From assembly GCF_049243985.1 (NCBI RefSeq), contig NC_135381.1, positions 22,182,345 through 22,246,344 on the forward strand: a stretch of 64,000 nucleotides of DNA. The letters are read 5' to 3'. The position numbers were made by a program, and so were the translations under genes. The DNA is from Paroedura picta. Taxonomy: Eukaryota; Chordata; Lepidosauria; Squamata; Gekkonidae. Below, in pieces: positions 10,940-21,578 of this stretch; within the stretch, counting starts at the first letter, position 1, and each line of letters opens with the position of its first letter. A model generated the notes under the pieces. That model did no database searches. It was given only the letters and a program-made list of their open reading frames with translations, and was not told the DNA's origin.

Positions 10940-11500
10940 CGTATAAGTTTACTGAAGGCAAAGAATGAAGAACCACTTGCTTGATATGGGACCGTGGCAC
11001 ACCATTAGAGACCCACAACAGGAAGATGACCAGCAGGCAAAACGAAGGCCCTGGTATTCGGAAAACAAAAAGGCAAGAGAAGCCCTGATTAAGGGTTTGA
11101 CTGACAGAGATGTTTTGAGAGTCATTCAAATGCAGGCAGCAAAAGCTAACTAGAATTAGAATGGCTGCATATTAATTTGTCTTTGAAAAACCAACCCTAC
11201 TTGCATAAGAGACATCTTAGAACAGGATGTAGTTGTGATAATCTTAATCTGTTTGCCAAATATTTATGAAAATAATGTTTCTCAAATTAAAACAAAAGGC
11301 AAACTCTCTTCAACTGAATTAATCAACCATTTTGAAGAAGCATATAGACATTAACAGTTTTAGGTCTGCAATAATTAAACTGAAGCAAATATTGAACAAG
11401 TAGCTTTAAATATAAGCAACCAAAACAAGGTGATTTGCCACTCAAAAGGAAAACAAAGGCACTTTAGAAAGGACTGTAAGGCTTCTAAGCAAGGGAGTGC
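10940..11500 (+). mobile_element. Ty1/Copia-like gag fossil
   Basis: A plus-strand segment reads WYSENKKAREALIKGLTDRD, typical of the capsid region of Copia-type gag. About 300 bases on, near 11432-11482, lies a zinc-knuckle-like ICHSKGKQRHFRKDC. Spacing and order fit gag followed by nucleocapsid. No LTRs, protease, integrase or reverse transcriptase were recognised nearby. It is an old copy, broken several times. Confidence 0.5.
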
Positions 11501-11509
11501 CTTTCCAAA

Positions 11510-12890
11510 AAGAGAGCATTTTAAATAGTCACCCTTGAAGAAGCGTCCTTTCGTATTAGGCTCAGCAACAGTACTTTTCAGATTTCTTTAGCAGTCGTTT
11601 ATTTTCAGCAACAAGAGAGGAGGAAAGAAAAAAACAGAATATTTAGGAAATGCTGAATCTACTCAAAGTGCAACAGCCTTTTAACAACCCTATTCCACAT
11701 CCTCAGTTTTGCAGAGTGCCTAGATCCTTGGAGTAAAGATCCACATGGTCTGACCTCTGAGTGAGTGTTTGGTCTGTGGACTTTGCAGCTTTGTGGACAC
11801 ATTAACAAGTTTAAAACACTGCTAGCTCAGCTGGGGTGATGATTAAAGGGAACTGAGCATCAATATGCCTGCTCTGAGCTGAATTAACTTGAGGGGGAAA
11901 GAAATTTGCTGCTCAGTCTGTGACTGTGAGGAAATTTCTGGGTCCATCGACTCAGGATTAGCTCTGTACAAAGGAAGGAGGAGAGCATTGTAGGAAAACC
12001 TAGACCTTGAGCTGCTCACTGTGGGAGGCATCTACAGATCTTTGCAGATGAAGGGCGTGAAAAAGCCCTCTAAGTCCAGGCTACGTTTCCCCAGAATGCA
12101 GCTAAAAGCCCCATGGCTGCAGCCTAGAAACAGGTGTAACACTCCCCTTGAATAGAAACTTCACAGGAATGAACAAAGGTGTAATTCTTCAATTCTGATA
12201 GGTTCATCAGACTCAATATGCAAATATGCCACAGACCAAGGGATTGAATCTCCCCCCCCCCTTTTGGTTCCGCAACCAAAAACCCAATGCAAATATAGTC
12301 GAAGAGTCGACCTATTGAAGCTGGAACTTTAGATGCTTATCTTTTGGGGGGAATTATGGATATATTTTTGGCTAGTGTTACATTTGCACTGGAATGTTGT
12401 GTTGTGATACATTTTTGTTTTGTCCATTTTGGTTGGTGGTATTCTCAAGTCCTTTGTTTCTTTCATACCATCTGTACACCGCTTGTACATTAGACACCAT
12501 TTCATTGCCATGGATACTCAATTGTCTTGAAAACAGCTGGTAATAAGTTCTATCCAATTTCATGAATCTGGTCAGTTAAAAAAGAGTTTTTGCAGTTTTG
12601 TTCCAAATAGATGCCCAAAATAATGTTAACATTTTGCATAAATTTAATGGGACTAAAAATGAGCACAAAGCAGGAAGTGGTGGGAAGATACCGGTCCAAT
12701 TCATGCCAGCTGAACCTAAAATGGGAATTTTTAGGCTGAAATAGTTAGCCTGACATCTCTGCAACAACACTGTTAATTCAACAGTATCTGGAAAAAGGAT
12801 TTACAGATTTCACCCTTCAAACTATCTTGAGCTATCTTGAACTAACGAAACATTAGCCGCCACGTCTGTACCAGCAATATAGGGATACTA
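11510..12890. other. Unassigned interval, no supported gene
   Basis: No gene or confident repeat is seen. A C-rich run lies near 12252-12262. Part of 11510-11650 could belong to the preceding retroelement fossil, but I found no motif to show it. Confidence 0.35.
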
Positions 12891-12894
12891 ATAC

Positions 12895-13037
12895 TGTAGT
12901 AAATTAGATAGTAAAGAGTTAATTGAAGCCTTATTAGGAGTGGAGGTAAACTCCACCCCTCAATTTATTCTTTTTCCTTGCTTTCATTTTCCTATGTTAG
13001 TTGCAGCTTCTGTGAGTATCTAGATTTATTGATTACA
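12895..13037 (+). repeat. 5' LTR of Ty3-type fossil
   Basis: Begins TGTAGTAAATTAG and ends TATTGATTACA. Paired with the repeat at 14945-15122. Confidence 0.85.
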
Positions 13038-13431
13038 AAATTGGCAACAAAGGTGCAAACATGGCTTCATACAGCAAAATTGAGGAGTTTGATTCAGAAG
13101 AGGAATGGCAACTATATATGGAACGATTAGATAACTATTTTTTTGGCTAATGGAATCACAGATGCTGCTAAACAGAAAAATATTTCTCAGTGTCTGTGGC
13201 AGCAAAATTTATTCCCTCTTGCGAGGCCTAGTGCATCCTGAGAAACCTGGAGACAAAAGTCTCCCAGATTTGCAAAAGGTTTTGACTGAATAATATACCC
13301 TAAGGCCTAATATCATTGTGGAATGTTTTAAATTCCATAACAGAATGAGGAAAGAAGGTGAATTTATATTAGACTATCTAGCTGAGCTCAGAAAATTTAC
13401 AGAAAATTGCTCCTTTGGAAATGTTTTGGAG

Positions 13432-13765
13432 CAGTGGTCCCCAACCTTTTTATCACCGGGGACCACTCAACGCTGGAGACCACTCACCAGGGACCACTCA
13501 ACGCCTTTTACTGAGGCCCGGTGGGGGGGGGGTAGTTTACTCCTCTCCTCTCAACCACTACCCTAAGGCTCTCTGATCGCTATGGTAATGTTTAAACATC
13601 CCTTCAAAATAAGATACAGACACGCCACAACAATGAAGTGTGTTGTAAAGGGCTGGGGGGGATGAAGTAAAGGGCCGGGGGGGGGGGGAGAAGGCGTCCT
13701 TCGGGGCCCACCTCCAGTTAGTCGAAGGACCATGTGGTCCGCGGCCCACAGGTTGGGGATCGCTA
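13432..13765 (+). mobile_element. Non-autonomous hAT element within the Ty3 fossil
   Basis: Ends are CAGTGGTCCCCAACC and GGTTGGGGATCGCTA, an inverted pair of the hAT form. Perfect 8-bp duplications TTTTGGAG flank it at 13424-13431 and 13766-13773. The 334-bp interior has G-rich runs and no transposase frame. Similar right-hand ends occur at 34786-34853 and 56500-56575. It sits in the gag-like part of the retrotransposon, so it is younger than that insertion. Confidence 0.92.
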
Positions 13766-14944
13766 TTTTGGAGGATATGTTAAGAGATAGACTTGTGCGT
13801 GGAGTGCAGAATGAGAAAATTCAACAGCAGTTACTGTCAGAAAACAATCTGACTTATTCCAAAGCTGGCAACAGCCATGGAACCTGCAATGAAAAATGTC
13901 AAGGATTTGTAACTTAACACCCAAAAGGTGCAGATGGGCTCCTTACATAAAATACAAATTCAGAAGCAAGATCCTCAAGCCCAAGGGGGATGTTTCTGGT
14001 GTGGAGGGAGTCTCTCTACCTTGGTTTCGGCTTCATCTAGATTTTGCGGGACCATTTTTGGAGAAGATGTTCTTGATTATAATTGATGCCCACTCCAAGT
14101 GGATGGAGGTTCACGCAATGAACACCACAACCTCAGCTGCAACATGTGACAAACTTCGACAGATGTTTGCTTGTCATGGATAATGCACCAAATTTCACTA
14201 GCCAGGAATGTACAGAGTTTCTTAGGAAGAATGTAATTAAACATATTTTAACATCTCCCTATCATCCAGCTTCCAATGGCTTAGCTGAACGGGCTATCAG
14301 AACATTCAAGGAGGAAATGCAAAAGATGTCAAATGGGACTGTGGAGACACGACTGGCTCAATTTCTTCTGAAATATAGAATCAGTCCACAGACCAACACC
14401 AGAGTGAGTCCTTGTGAGTTGTGGATGGAGAGAAGGTTACGGACCCACCTGGATTTAATGTGTCCAAAAATAGAAGAGGAAGTGCAAAGAAAACAGACTC
14501 TTCAAATAGGCAACCATGATTACCATTCAAAGATTAGAGATTCGGGAATTCAGGATCTCACAACCTCTGTGGATTCCAGGTAGAATTCAAGCACAGACAG
14601 GGCCTCTATCTTTTCAGATTGAGTTACCAGATGGCAGAGTCCTCAGGCGACATCAGGATCACATCCACAGAAGAACCGATGTGCAAGAGTCAGTGCAAGA
14701 AGAGCAACAACAATGCCTGGATGACCAATACCCCAGCAATATTTCAGAAGCAGATGACCCATATTCTTTGATGTCTCCTTCTAGAGATCATCAAGGAGGG
14801 AAGATACAGAACCTGAACTTTCCAGACCTGAGGGAAATGAAGCTGTGGAAGAACACCATTATCCCAGGTGCACAAGAAGACCTTCAGAGTATTTGAAAGA
14901 CTATATTCGGATGATGACAACAACAAAACTTAAAGGGGGAGGAA

Positions 14945-15122
14945 TGTAGTAAACTAGATAGTAAAGAGTTAACTGAAGCCTCATTAGGAGTGGAGGAAAA
15001 CTCCACCCCTCAATTTTTTTCTTTTTCCTTGCTTTTATTTTCCTAAGTTAATTGGAGCTAGGTTGTAAATAAAGAAGTTGTGTTCTGCAGCTCCTGTGAG
15101 TTATCTATATTTATTGATTACA
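14945..15122 (+). repeat. 3' LTR of Ty3-type fossil
   Basis: Preceded by a purine-rich AAAGGGGGAGGAA, suited to a polypurine tract. The repeat contains AATAAAG (near 15068) and ends TTATTGATTACA. Confidence 0.88.
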
Positions 15123-15844
15123 AAAAATACACTCCTAGATGCTGCAGGACAGTGAACGTCAACTGCAGGACTAGGATTTTCACAGAACTCCCTAATGGCT
15201 TGCAATCCCCTTTGGGAGCTAGCATTATTTTTGTGGCTTTTTAGAAAGGCTCTCTACCATTGCCTGTGCATAAAGGGTGCCGTACCTCCTGGCTGGGGAG
15301 AGGCCCTTTGGTGGTGGGCAGGACTTCTCCATAGCCCTGACCTCACCACAGCCTTGTACCTCACTATAGTGCACCTTCTGGTGTTTGCCTTATGCATATA
15401 ATCCCTGGCTTTCTTGGCCTGCAACCCACTGTCCTCCAGACCTTGGCACCAATGAGATTGGTGGGTGGCTGAATCAGTCTGCAGTAGAAGAGCTGGATTT
15501 GAGTCCAGGATGCACTTTAGAGACCAACAAGAAAAGGATCTGGGGGTCTGGCAAAATACAATTCTGGCCAGTGTATCTGCAGAGTAGAGTGTCCCCTATC
15601 AGGAATACAGATTGATCAGTCCTGGACAGTTTGCCCCTTTAAAGACTCTCTCTCTTCATGAGATGCAGTATCCAAGACAAGCAAAATAGACATAGAGAAC
15701 TTTGCAAGAGAGGGGTAGCCTATAAGTCCAATAAATAAATAAAATAAATAAATGGGTTGCCAATAAACCAGAAAAGATCTGCTTTAGTGCCAGTTGCTCT
15801 CTCTTTTCCCCCTCGCAGCTCTTTTGGGGCTGTTATCTCTCTGA
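15123..15844. other. Unassigned interval with an A-rich tail repeat
   Basis: No gene is seen. An AATA/AAATA simple repeat at about 15729-15753 may be the tail of an unrecognised retroposon. Open frames at 15195-15615 show no domain. Confidence 0.35.
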
Positions 15845-16174
15845 CCCATTATGCACGGGGGTTTTAGCGCACATTCGGGGTGGAATGGCGGCGACTAAAA
15901 TCCACGATAATGCACGGAGCCGGCTGCAACCGGCTGCAGCTTCGGGGCATGCCGCCGAAAAAGCCGCGTCAGTGAAACGCGGAAGAAAACGCAGCTTCCG
16001 GGTGATCGGGGCGCAACCAGAAGCGGCGCCCGGATCGCCGCGTGCATAATCGGTTACTCTGGGTTTTGCCGCCGTCACGCCCCGTCCCGTGCATAACCGG
16101 TGTGCGTCGCGTCTTCCCCCTCCACGTTTTCCATGTGACCCGAAATCGCCGTTTCGGCGGCCGTGCATAATGGG
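15845..16174. mobile_element. CpG-dense inverted-repeat element with recurring end motif
   Basis: Ends are CCCATTATGCACGG and CCGTGCATAATGGG, an exact 14-base inverted pair. The same core recurs inside as GATAATGCACGG near 15904, CGTGCATAATCGG near 16041 and CCGTGCATAACCGG near 16088. I count roughly 43 CpG dinucleotides in about 330 bases, inside AT-rich DNA. No protein domain is recognisable in the frames crossing it. A related element lies at 29941-30115. The superfamily is unknown, and a target duplication is not clear here. Confidence 0.65.
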
Positions 16175-16362
16175 CCTTGAACAGCTTTTGTCCTGGGCTC
16201 CCCTTCAAGACCTGGCAAAACCCACTAGATTCTACCTCCACACATGTCAAGGACTATGGACTTAGCCTCCATCATCAGACCTAACTAGCTGGCGCTGCCA
16301 TGGATTAACCCTGGGCCCTCCTGAATGACCCTTTCTAATGGAGAGGGGTTCAGACCAATAAA

Positions 16363-16440
16363 TAAGGTGACCAGGTTTTAACATTGGTAAAGCGGGACAC
16401 CATTGATGTTGGGGGGGTTCTTGATTAAAAGGGCACTCAG
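16363..16440 (+). mobile_element. Partial TAAGGTGACC-type hAT-like element
   Basis: TAAGGTGACCAGGTTTTAAC, AAGCGGGACACCATTGATG and GTTCTTGATTAAAA match the left part of the element at 34878-35082. The right end is missing. Confidence 0.55.
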
Positions 16441-16546
16441 AACAGAACCTACCCTAACAAACAATGCCCGGTAACACAGGGAAAAAAATCCAAACTTGAA
16501 TTTATAGATGCACATGGCTGTTGCTTCTTCTCTGCTGCTTCTTACT

Positions 16547-16576
16547 TGCTTTTGCTGCTGCTGCTGCTGCTGCTCA
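16547..16576 (+). repeat. (CTG)n short tandem repeat
   Basis: A run of CTG/TGC units with few interruptions, within an otherwise unassigned stretch. Confidence 0.8.
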
Positions 16577-16605
16577 TGAGTTTATTCCCGGCCTTGGACC
16601 TGTAA

Positions 16606-16850
16606 AGGAAATAGCAGTTTCCCTCAGTCTAGCCCAGGGTCTTCTCTCTCCTGCTGTAAGACCAGACTGACTGAGGGGGGAAGAGCCTTACCCTCAAACA
16701 CAACGCAATTGAAAAGGGGAAATTATAAGGTGCAACCTCCTCCTGGCTATTAGGCCCACCAAATACCAGCAAAGAAAATAGCAGTTTCCTTCAGTTAAGC
16801 TCTGGAACTTCTTTCTCCTGCTGCAGGGCCAGACTGACTGAGGGGTAGGG
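16606..16850 (+). repeat. Direct duplication of about 75 bp
   Basis: Blocks at about 16606-16682 and 16772-16850 share AATAGCAGTTTCC, TTCT(C/T)TCTCCTGCTG and CCAGACTGACTGAGGGG in the same order and strand, with an offset near 166 bases. The two copies have diverged. It may be an old tandem duplication or a repeat with a tandem internal structure. Confidence 0.65.
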
Positions 16851-17109
16851 GGTTTGCAACTAATATGTGAGCAACTTAACTCATGCTCAGTAAGCTTTGG
16901 ATCCCTAGGCCTAAATACTAAACTGTTTGATGGAAATTATTAAAACAAAAATGACATGGGTTCTACAAGGTTCTGCCAATGAGCCTTGTTGTCCTCTATT
17001 GTCTAACACAAAAGGTGCCGTTCCATCTGTCATCTAAATATCAGGTTCTTTTTATTTCAGCAGTTGGCAACTAATGAGAGAGGGAGTCGGTCCGGGGTGT
17101 CAATCACTG

Positions 17110-17248
17110 GCAATCTTCAAGCAAAGGTTGGATACACACCTTTCTTGGATGCTTTAGGATGCTTTGGGCTGATCCTGCGTTGAGCAGGGGGTTGGACTAG
17201 ATGGCTTGTATGGCTCCTTCCAACTCTATGATTCTATGAATCTATGTG
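17110..17248 (+). mobile_element. CR1 LINE 3' end
   Basis: CTTCAAGCAAAGGTTGGATA, GATCCTGCGTTGAGCAGGGG, GTTGGACTAGATGGC and the terminal ATTCTATGAATCTATG are characteristic of CR1 3' UTRs. A short piece encoding the end of the polyprotein precedes it. Confidence 0.9.
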
Positions 17249-17249
17249 T

Positions 17250-20200
17250 ACTTTGAGGGAATGAGAATTCTGACTCATTTGTCCTAGTAAGCATTGCTTA
17301 ATATTTATATAGGACTGGTAATATGGAATAAGGAACCAGAACCAGGAATTCAATGAACTTAAAGTGTTTCACTTCCAGATCAGGTGAGTTAAATAAGGCA
17401 CAGAGATGAGAACCAATGTCTAGCAAGAGATCCTCATAGTAAAATGTCTGTAAATTTCAGTTTTAGTTACAAGTTGCTTATAGTAACAATGTGGAAAATG
17501 CTATTCCTCTACATTTTGTTACAGAAACTCAGATATGGCTATGTTTGGTGACAAAAGTTCAGCAGAAAGCTTGTTGTTTAGAGTAGGATGCTCCTTCTTT
17601 GCTTGCTTTTGATGCTGGATCAGAGGAAGAACGACTAAATTAGGAAACAACCCATTCTTCCCCTGGCTTAATTCCATTTCTCCTTCCACCCCCTTCCCAG
17701 CTATTGAGGTCTTGCACTCGCATTTTGGGAAAACATCAACTTGGGGTTGTTTGGTTGTTTTTTAGAGGGATGTTGGAAATGAAATTTGGTCCAATTTTTC
17801 AAGTTTCATTTGATCTCGAAGAAAACAAAATGAAACATGCCTTTTGTACCCCCATCCTCTCCCCCACAACTTAAAAAAAAACACCCAAGGATGGAATTTC
17901 TTTGTGAATGGGCGGCAAATACACCATTGAAGCTCAGGAATCTTCACTTTGCCTCAAATTTTGGCTCGGCTGTTTCTATAGAGACCAAAAGGAAGCTTTC
18001 GGACAGCCACTCTGCTATTAAAGTGTAAACCATTGAAAACTCTCTTCATGCTGTGATACCCTTTCAGCGAACAGAATAGGGTCTGAACTAATCCATGAAA
18101 GTTGTCATGCTCTAAGCTAGTAGCCAGCCCTTTTCCTTTCAGTCTGGCCTAAAACTATACTGTACTTCACACATGATTGGCCCTTCAGAGAGTAGGACTC
18201 AATATCCCGGCAGGAAATAAGTCTGTCTCGCTGCACAGTGGTGTTGAACGTGGAAAGACCTTGTTCCTCTACTCGGACATAATTACCGACTCTTAAGAAA
18301 TGAGTTTCAAGTTTAGGGGATTTTCCCCCTCCTTCCCTCTCTCTGTTTCTCTCTTGCTTTTCACTCTCAAACCTTGACTTTAAAAATTAGTATCAAGGCT
18401 CACGTGGGAAACTTTCAGTGATCAGTGGAAAACCTGGATCTTGCTGCTAGCAATTTAAACCAACATTTGGGGTCTTTCTTTCTTTCTTTTTTTTTGTATG
18501 CAGTGTTAAATGTAAATGTAGAATCTGACAGCAAGGAATCAGAATTGCTCTATTGAATTCAATATAGCTAAGGTAAAGATTTTTTTTTTCTTTATGAAAT
18601 TTGCCATAATATTTATGGGGGGGGGCGGGTGGAGAAGAAGAAACTTTTGCTATTTCAGCAGAGAAGACAGGGAGGTTTTGTTTTAATGTATGGTCTATCA
18701 ATCGCTTCTAATAGTGCTATAGAACAATGGCTAGACGGGTCAATGAGAGCCTAAATTAAGACTTCACAAGTTAAATACTACTGTAGATTATTAATTTTTA
18801 ATAGAAAATGCCTTGATCTGTGTAGACCAAAAGGGGGCACCAGGGTATTAAAAAAAGGAGAAAGATAACTTTGGGCTATTAGCATGCGGAATTAGTTTTG
18901 TTTTCTTCTTGACTTCTCATTTTCTCTTACTATTAGAAATGTGGGGGATGTAAAATTTCACTCTTAAACTGAGGCAAATCTCTAAAGGATTTTTGGGGGG
19001 AGGGAGGGTCAACTCCTTGATTCAAAGCAGCTGTATGTTTAAGTAAGTGAATTATTAAGTTATCTGATTAAGTTGTAACAAGTTTAGAAAAAGCAGTGTC
19101 TGAGCTTGATTTGCCCTGGAAAAGGGTAGCAGAATGATTGGGTCTTTTAAATGCACCTTAAAAAAAAGTTTTATCAGTTGTATTTGGAGCCTGGTGTCTT
19201 TACACCCCCCTTCTATTTCTGGTCTATTTTAAAAATATATATATTTCTTAAATTAACTACAATTTAAATATAGGGGTGCGTGCCCATAACTGCATGGTGG
19301 TTCAAAGTGTGATGATCCATGAAAGGATATTTCCTTTTACTTAGCCACAATATTCTCCATTCAGAAAAGCAGGCATATTAATTACAGAAGAAAACCTGGT
19401 ATTTGTCTTTAATTTGTGCTTTGTGCAGAACACTTGTGACTAAGTTGGAAACATTTATTTCTAGTGAACAGTAACCATTTTGTACCATATTTCCATATTA
19501 GGTAGCATAGCATGCCAGTTTTGTTATAACATTGTCCTTATGTGAATTAAAAGAAAATCTATCAACAAAATCTGTTTCTGGGTTATTGGTGGGATTCAGA
19601 GGCAATATTTTGTTCTCACTTGTTCCATTAAAATAGATTTGAACCTTTCTTTGAGAGAGAGGTTCAGTTCTTGAATGTCAATCAAACTGTTTTTAATGTG
19701 CATTTTTACAGTGGTATTAATAGCGTCGTAGTCATCCCTTTTTTGCGCACAGAATTTAAACAATTTAATTACCTGAAGGATCTTTACATATATTAAAAAT
19801 ATGAACCTCATTTAAATGTTGACATCTGTTTATTAGTAGTAATATGTAAAAGCATTCCTCTTTAGCACATTATTGAATTTTGTATCATAACCTATTTTTT
19901 ATTTTTCCCCATTAAGTCTTTATCATGCTGTATTAAGGAAGGCAGGGCAGCATGACAATAGGACTTAAAAATAAGACAAACAACTCATTTAACCAAAGAA
20001 ATAAATTCTTGAAATCAAACACTGATTAATTCCAAATGTCCATAATATATACACTTTATTATCAATACACAGTTTAAAATGTTATATGATAATAGAGATT
20101 GGTTAGTGAGAATATACTGTGTGCTTTTTTATTTATTTTCAAAATAAAAAATACAGAAATTTATCTATCTTAATTCAGCTGCATTTTAAAACTACGGAAC

Positions 20201-21472
20201 ATTAAAACAAATTCTGAAATGAAAAATAGTTGTAATGTGCTTATGAAATAAAAGCCCACACATAGTGAATATTCAGAATTACATACTTTTCAGTGTATTG
20301 GTGATGGCGATGTTAATAAGTATTAAGGCATTTAGAAGCAGACTTACGCTTCATCACTAACATTAAAATGTATATGTGTGTCAATGTTTGATCAGCTAAA
20401 AAATTGAATAAATGCACATTTGCCCTTTAAAAGCAATTCTACTGTTACTGTTTTGGATCTCAGCTGAAATATCTAGTCATTATCAATTCTAGGAAAATAT
20501 GATGAATGCTTTGATGTCAAGTACTTCCGGGTTCATGGTTTGTTACAAGAGGATCGACAACATAGGCCAGAGAAATCAATTGCTGGAAAAAACGAAATAA
20601 AGAATGTACCAGAAGACCACCAAATATTTGATTTCCGAACATAACAATCATCAGCCATGGAATATGCAAACCATTTTGTTCCAAATGAAATTTTGCATGA
20701 GCTATAAAATGTGCCTTATGAAGTCTTTTTTTTTTTTAAGGGAGTGTGCATACTGGAGGAAGGCAGGGCAGTAGAGTGGTGCAAGTTTCTATCATCATCA
20801 GTGTTTGTTAAAAGGAGGAGAAATGCACTGTGACAAAAATTCCTTCAAGATGTTCTTGTTATATTGTGTCTGCTTCTGAAGTTTTGATATTTAATTGGTT
20901 AAACTTTATGTTTCCTTAACAGCCAGATAACCCCATTCATAATTAATGGGTGTTACATTGGGAATAGATTAATATAGGACTCACCCTACTTGTTTGTTCT
21001 CCATCCTTCAATTAGTTAAAAAAAAACAGCCGTAAAACTAATCACTTACCAATAGACAATGAGCACAGAATGCTTCTTGCTGTGAATGTAAGAATGGTTT
21101 CTCCTCTATTGTGTATATTTGTTTATTCACTTAGAATGCAATCCACTTAGATGTTTTTCTCTGTAAAACTTCAGTTTTCCCACTGAAGCAAACATGGGTT
21201 GTTCTGGAACATGAAGGTTACCTTATTTATTTTATGCAGTTATTGTACAGAACATTCGCTCTCATAAGGAATGTGATCTGCTGGAAGTTGTTTCGTGCAA
21301 ACTATTCACATGAATGGGAACTGTACACAAGGATTTTTTTCTTCATTTGCCCCAAATCTGATCCCATTCACTTCAAAAGGGATTGCATATGGGGACCTTC
21401 AGTGTACCCTCAATAAAAGTTATGAATATATCTGATTCTGACTGTTCACTGCAGAGTACAGTGGGATGTATT
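17250..21472. other. Long AT-rich repeat-poor interval
   Basis: Apart from homopolymer and TA runs, I recognise no transposon in about 4.2 kb, in contrast with the rest of the window. No exon can be supported. The best small candidate is at 20493-20644. The interval may be old unique host DNA, possibly holding regulatory elements, but sequence alone does not show that. Confidence 0.45.
20493..20644 (+). other. Weak candidate terminal exon, unrecognised
   Basis: A possible acceptor (TATCAATTCTAG) is followed by a 50-codon open frame with a mixed, protein-like composition that includes DECFDVKYFRVHGLLQEDRQ, ending in TAA at 20642-20644. I do not recognise the protein. An open frame of this length is not rare by chance, and no upstream exon is visible, so this is only a candidate. 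Confidence 0.12.
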
Positions 21473-21578
21473 TTGTTGTTGTTGTTGTTAGGTGCGAAGT
21501 GTCCGACCCATCGCGACCCCATGGACAATGATCCTCCAGGCCTTCCTGTCCTCTACCATTCCCTGGAGTCCATTTAAG
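21473..21578 (-). mobile_element. BovB/RTE LINE 3' end
   Basis: On the minus strand it reads GGACTCCAGGGAATGG, CATGGGGTCGCGATGGGTCG and GACACTTCGCACC, ending in AAC units. This is the BovB-type 3' terminus. It is the presumptive source of the tail carried by the Sauria-type SINEs in this window. Confidence 0.8.

Larger units (their letters stand above)
12895..15122 (+). mobile_element. Ty3-type LTR retrotransposon fossil
   Basis: Two similar terminal repeats (12895-13037 and 14945-15122), each starting TGTAGTAAA and ending GATTACA, flank a region with recognisable gag and integrase parts. A gag-like start (MASYSKIEEFDSEEEWQLYM) lies near 13062. Integrase core pieces such as FRLHLDFAGPFLEK, IIIDAHSKWMEV and SPYHPASNGLAERAIRTFKE lie near 14030-14330. 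The sequence after the 5' repeat, TTGGCAACAAAGG, is in the position of a tRNA primer site. I saw no envelope gene, and the protease to RNase H part is not recognisable. The terminal repeats differ at roughly ten of about 140 aligned positions by eye, so the insertion is not recent. The copy is broken many times and carries a hAT insertion. Confidence 0.85.

Noticed and set aside
15833-16250. Minus-strand frames of about 93 and 111 residues rich in Arg
   Set aside because: They run across a CpG-dense transposon-like element and out of both ends. High GC removes stop codons by composition.
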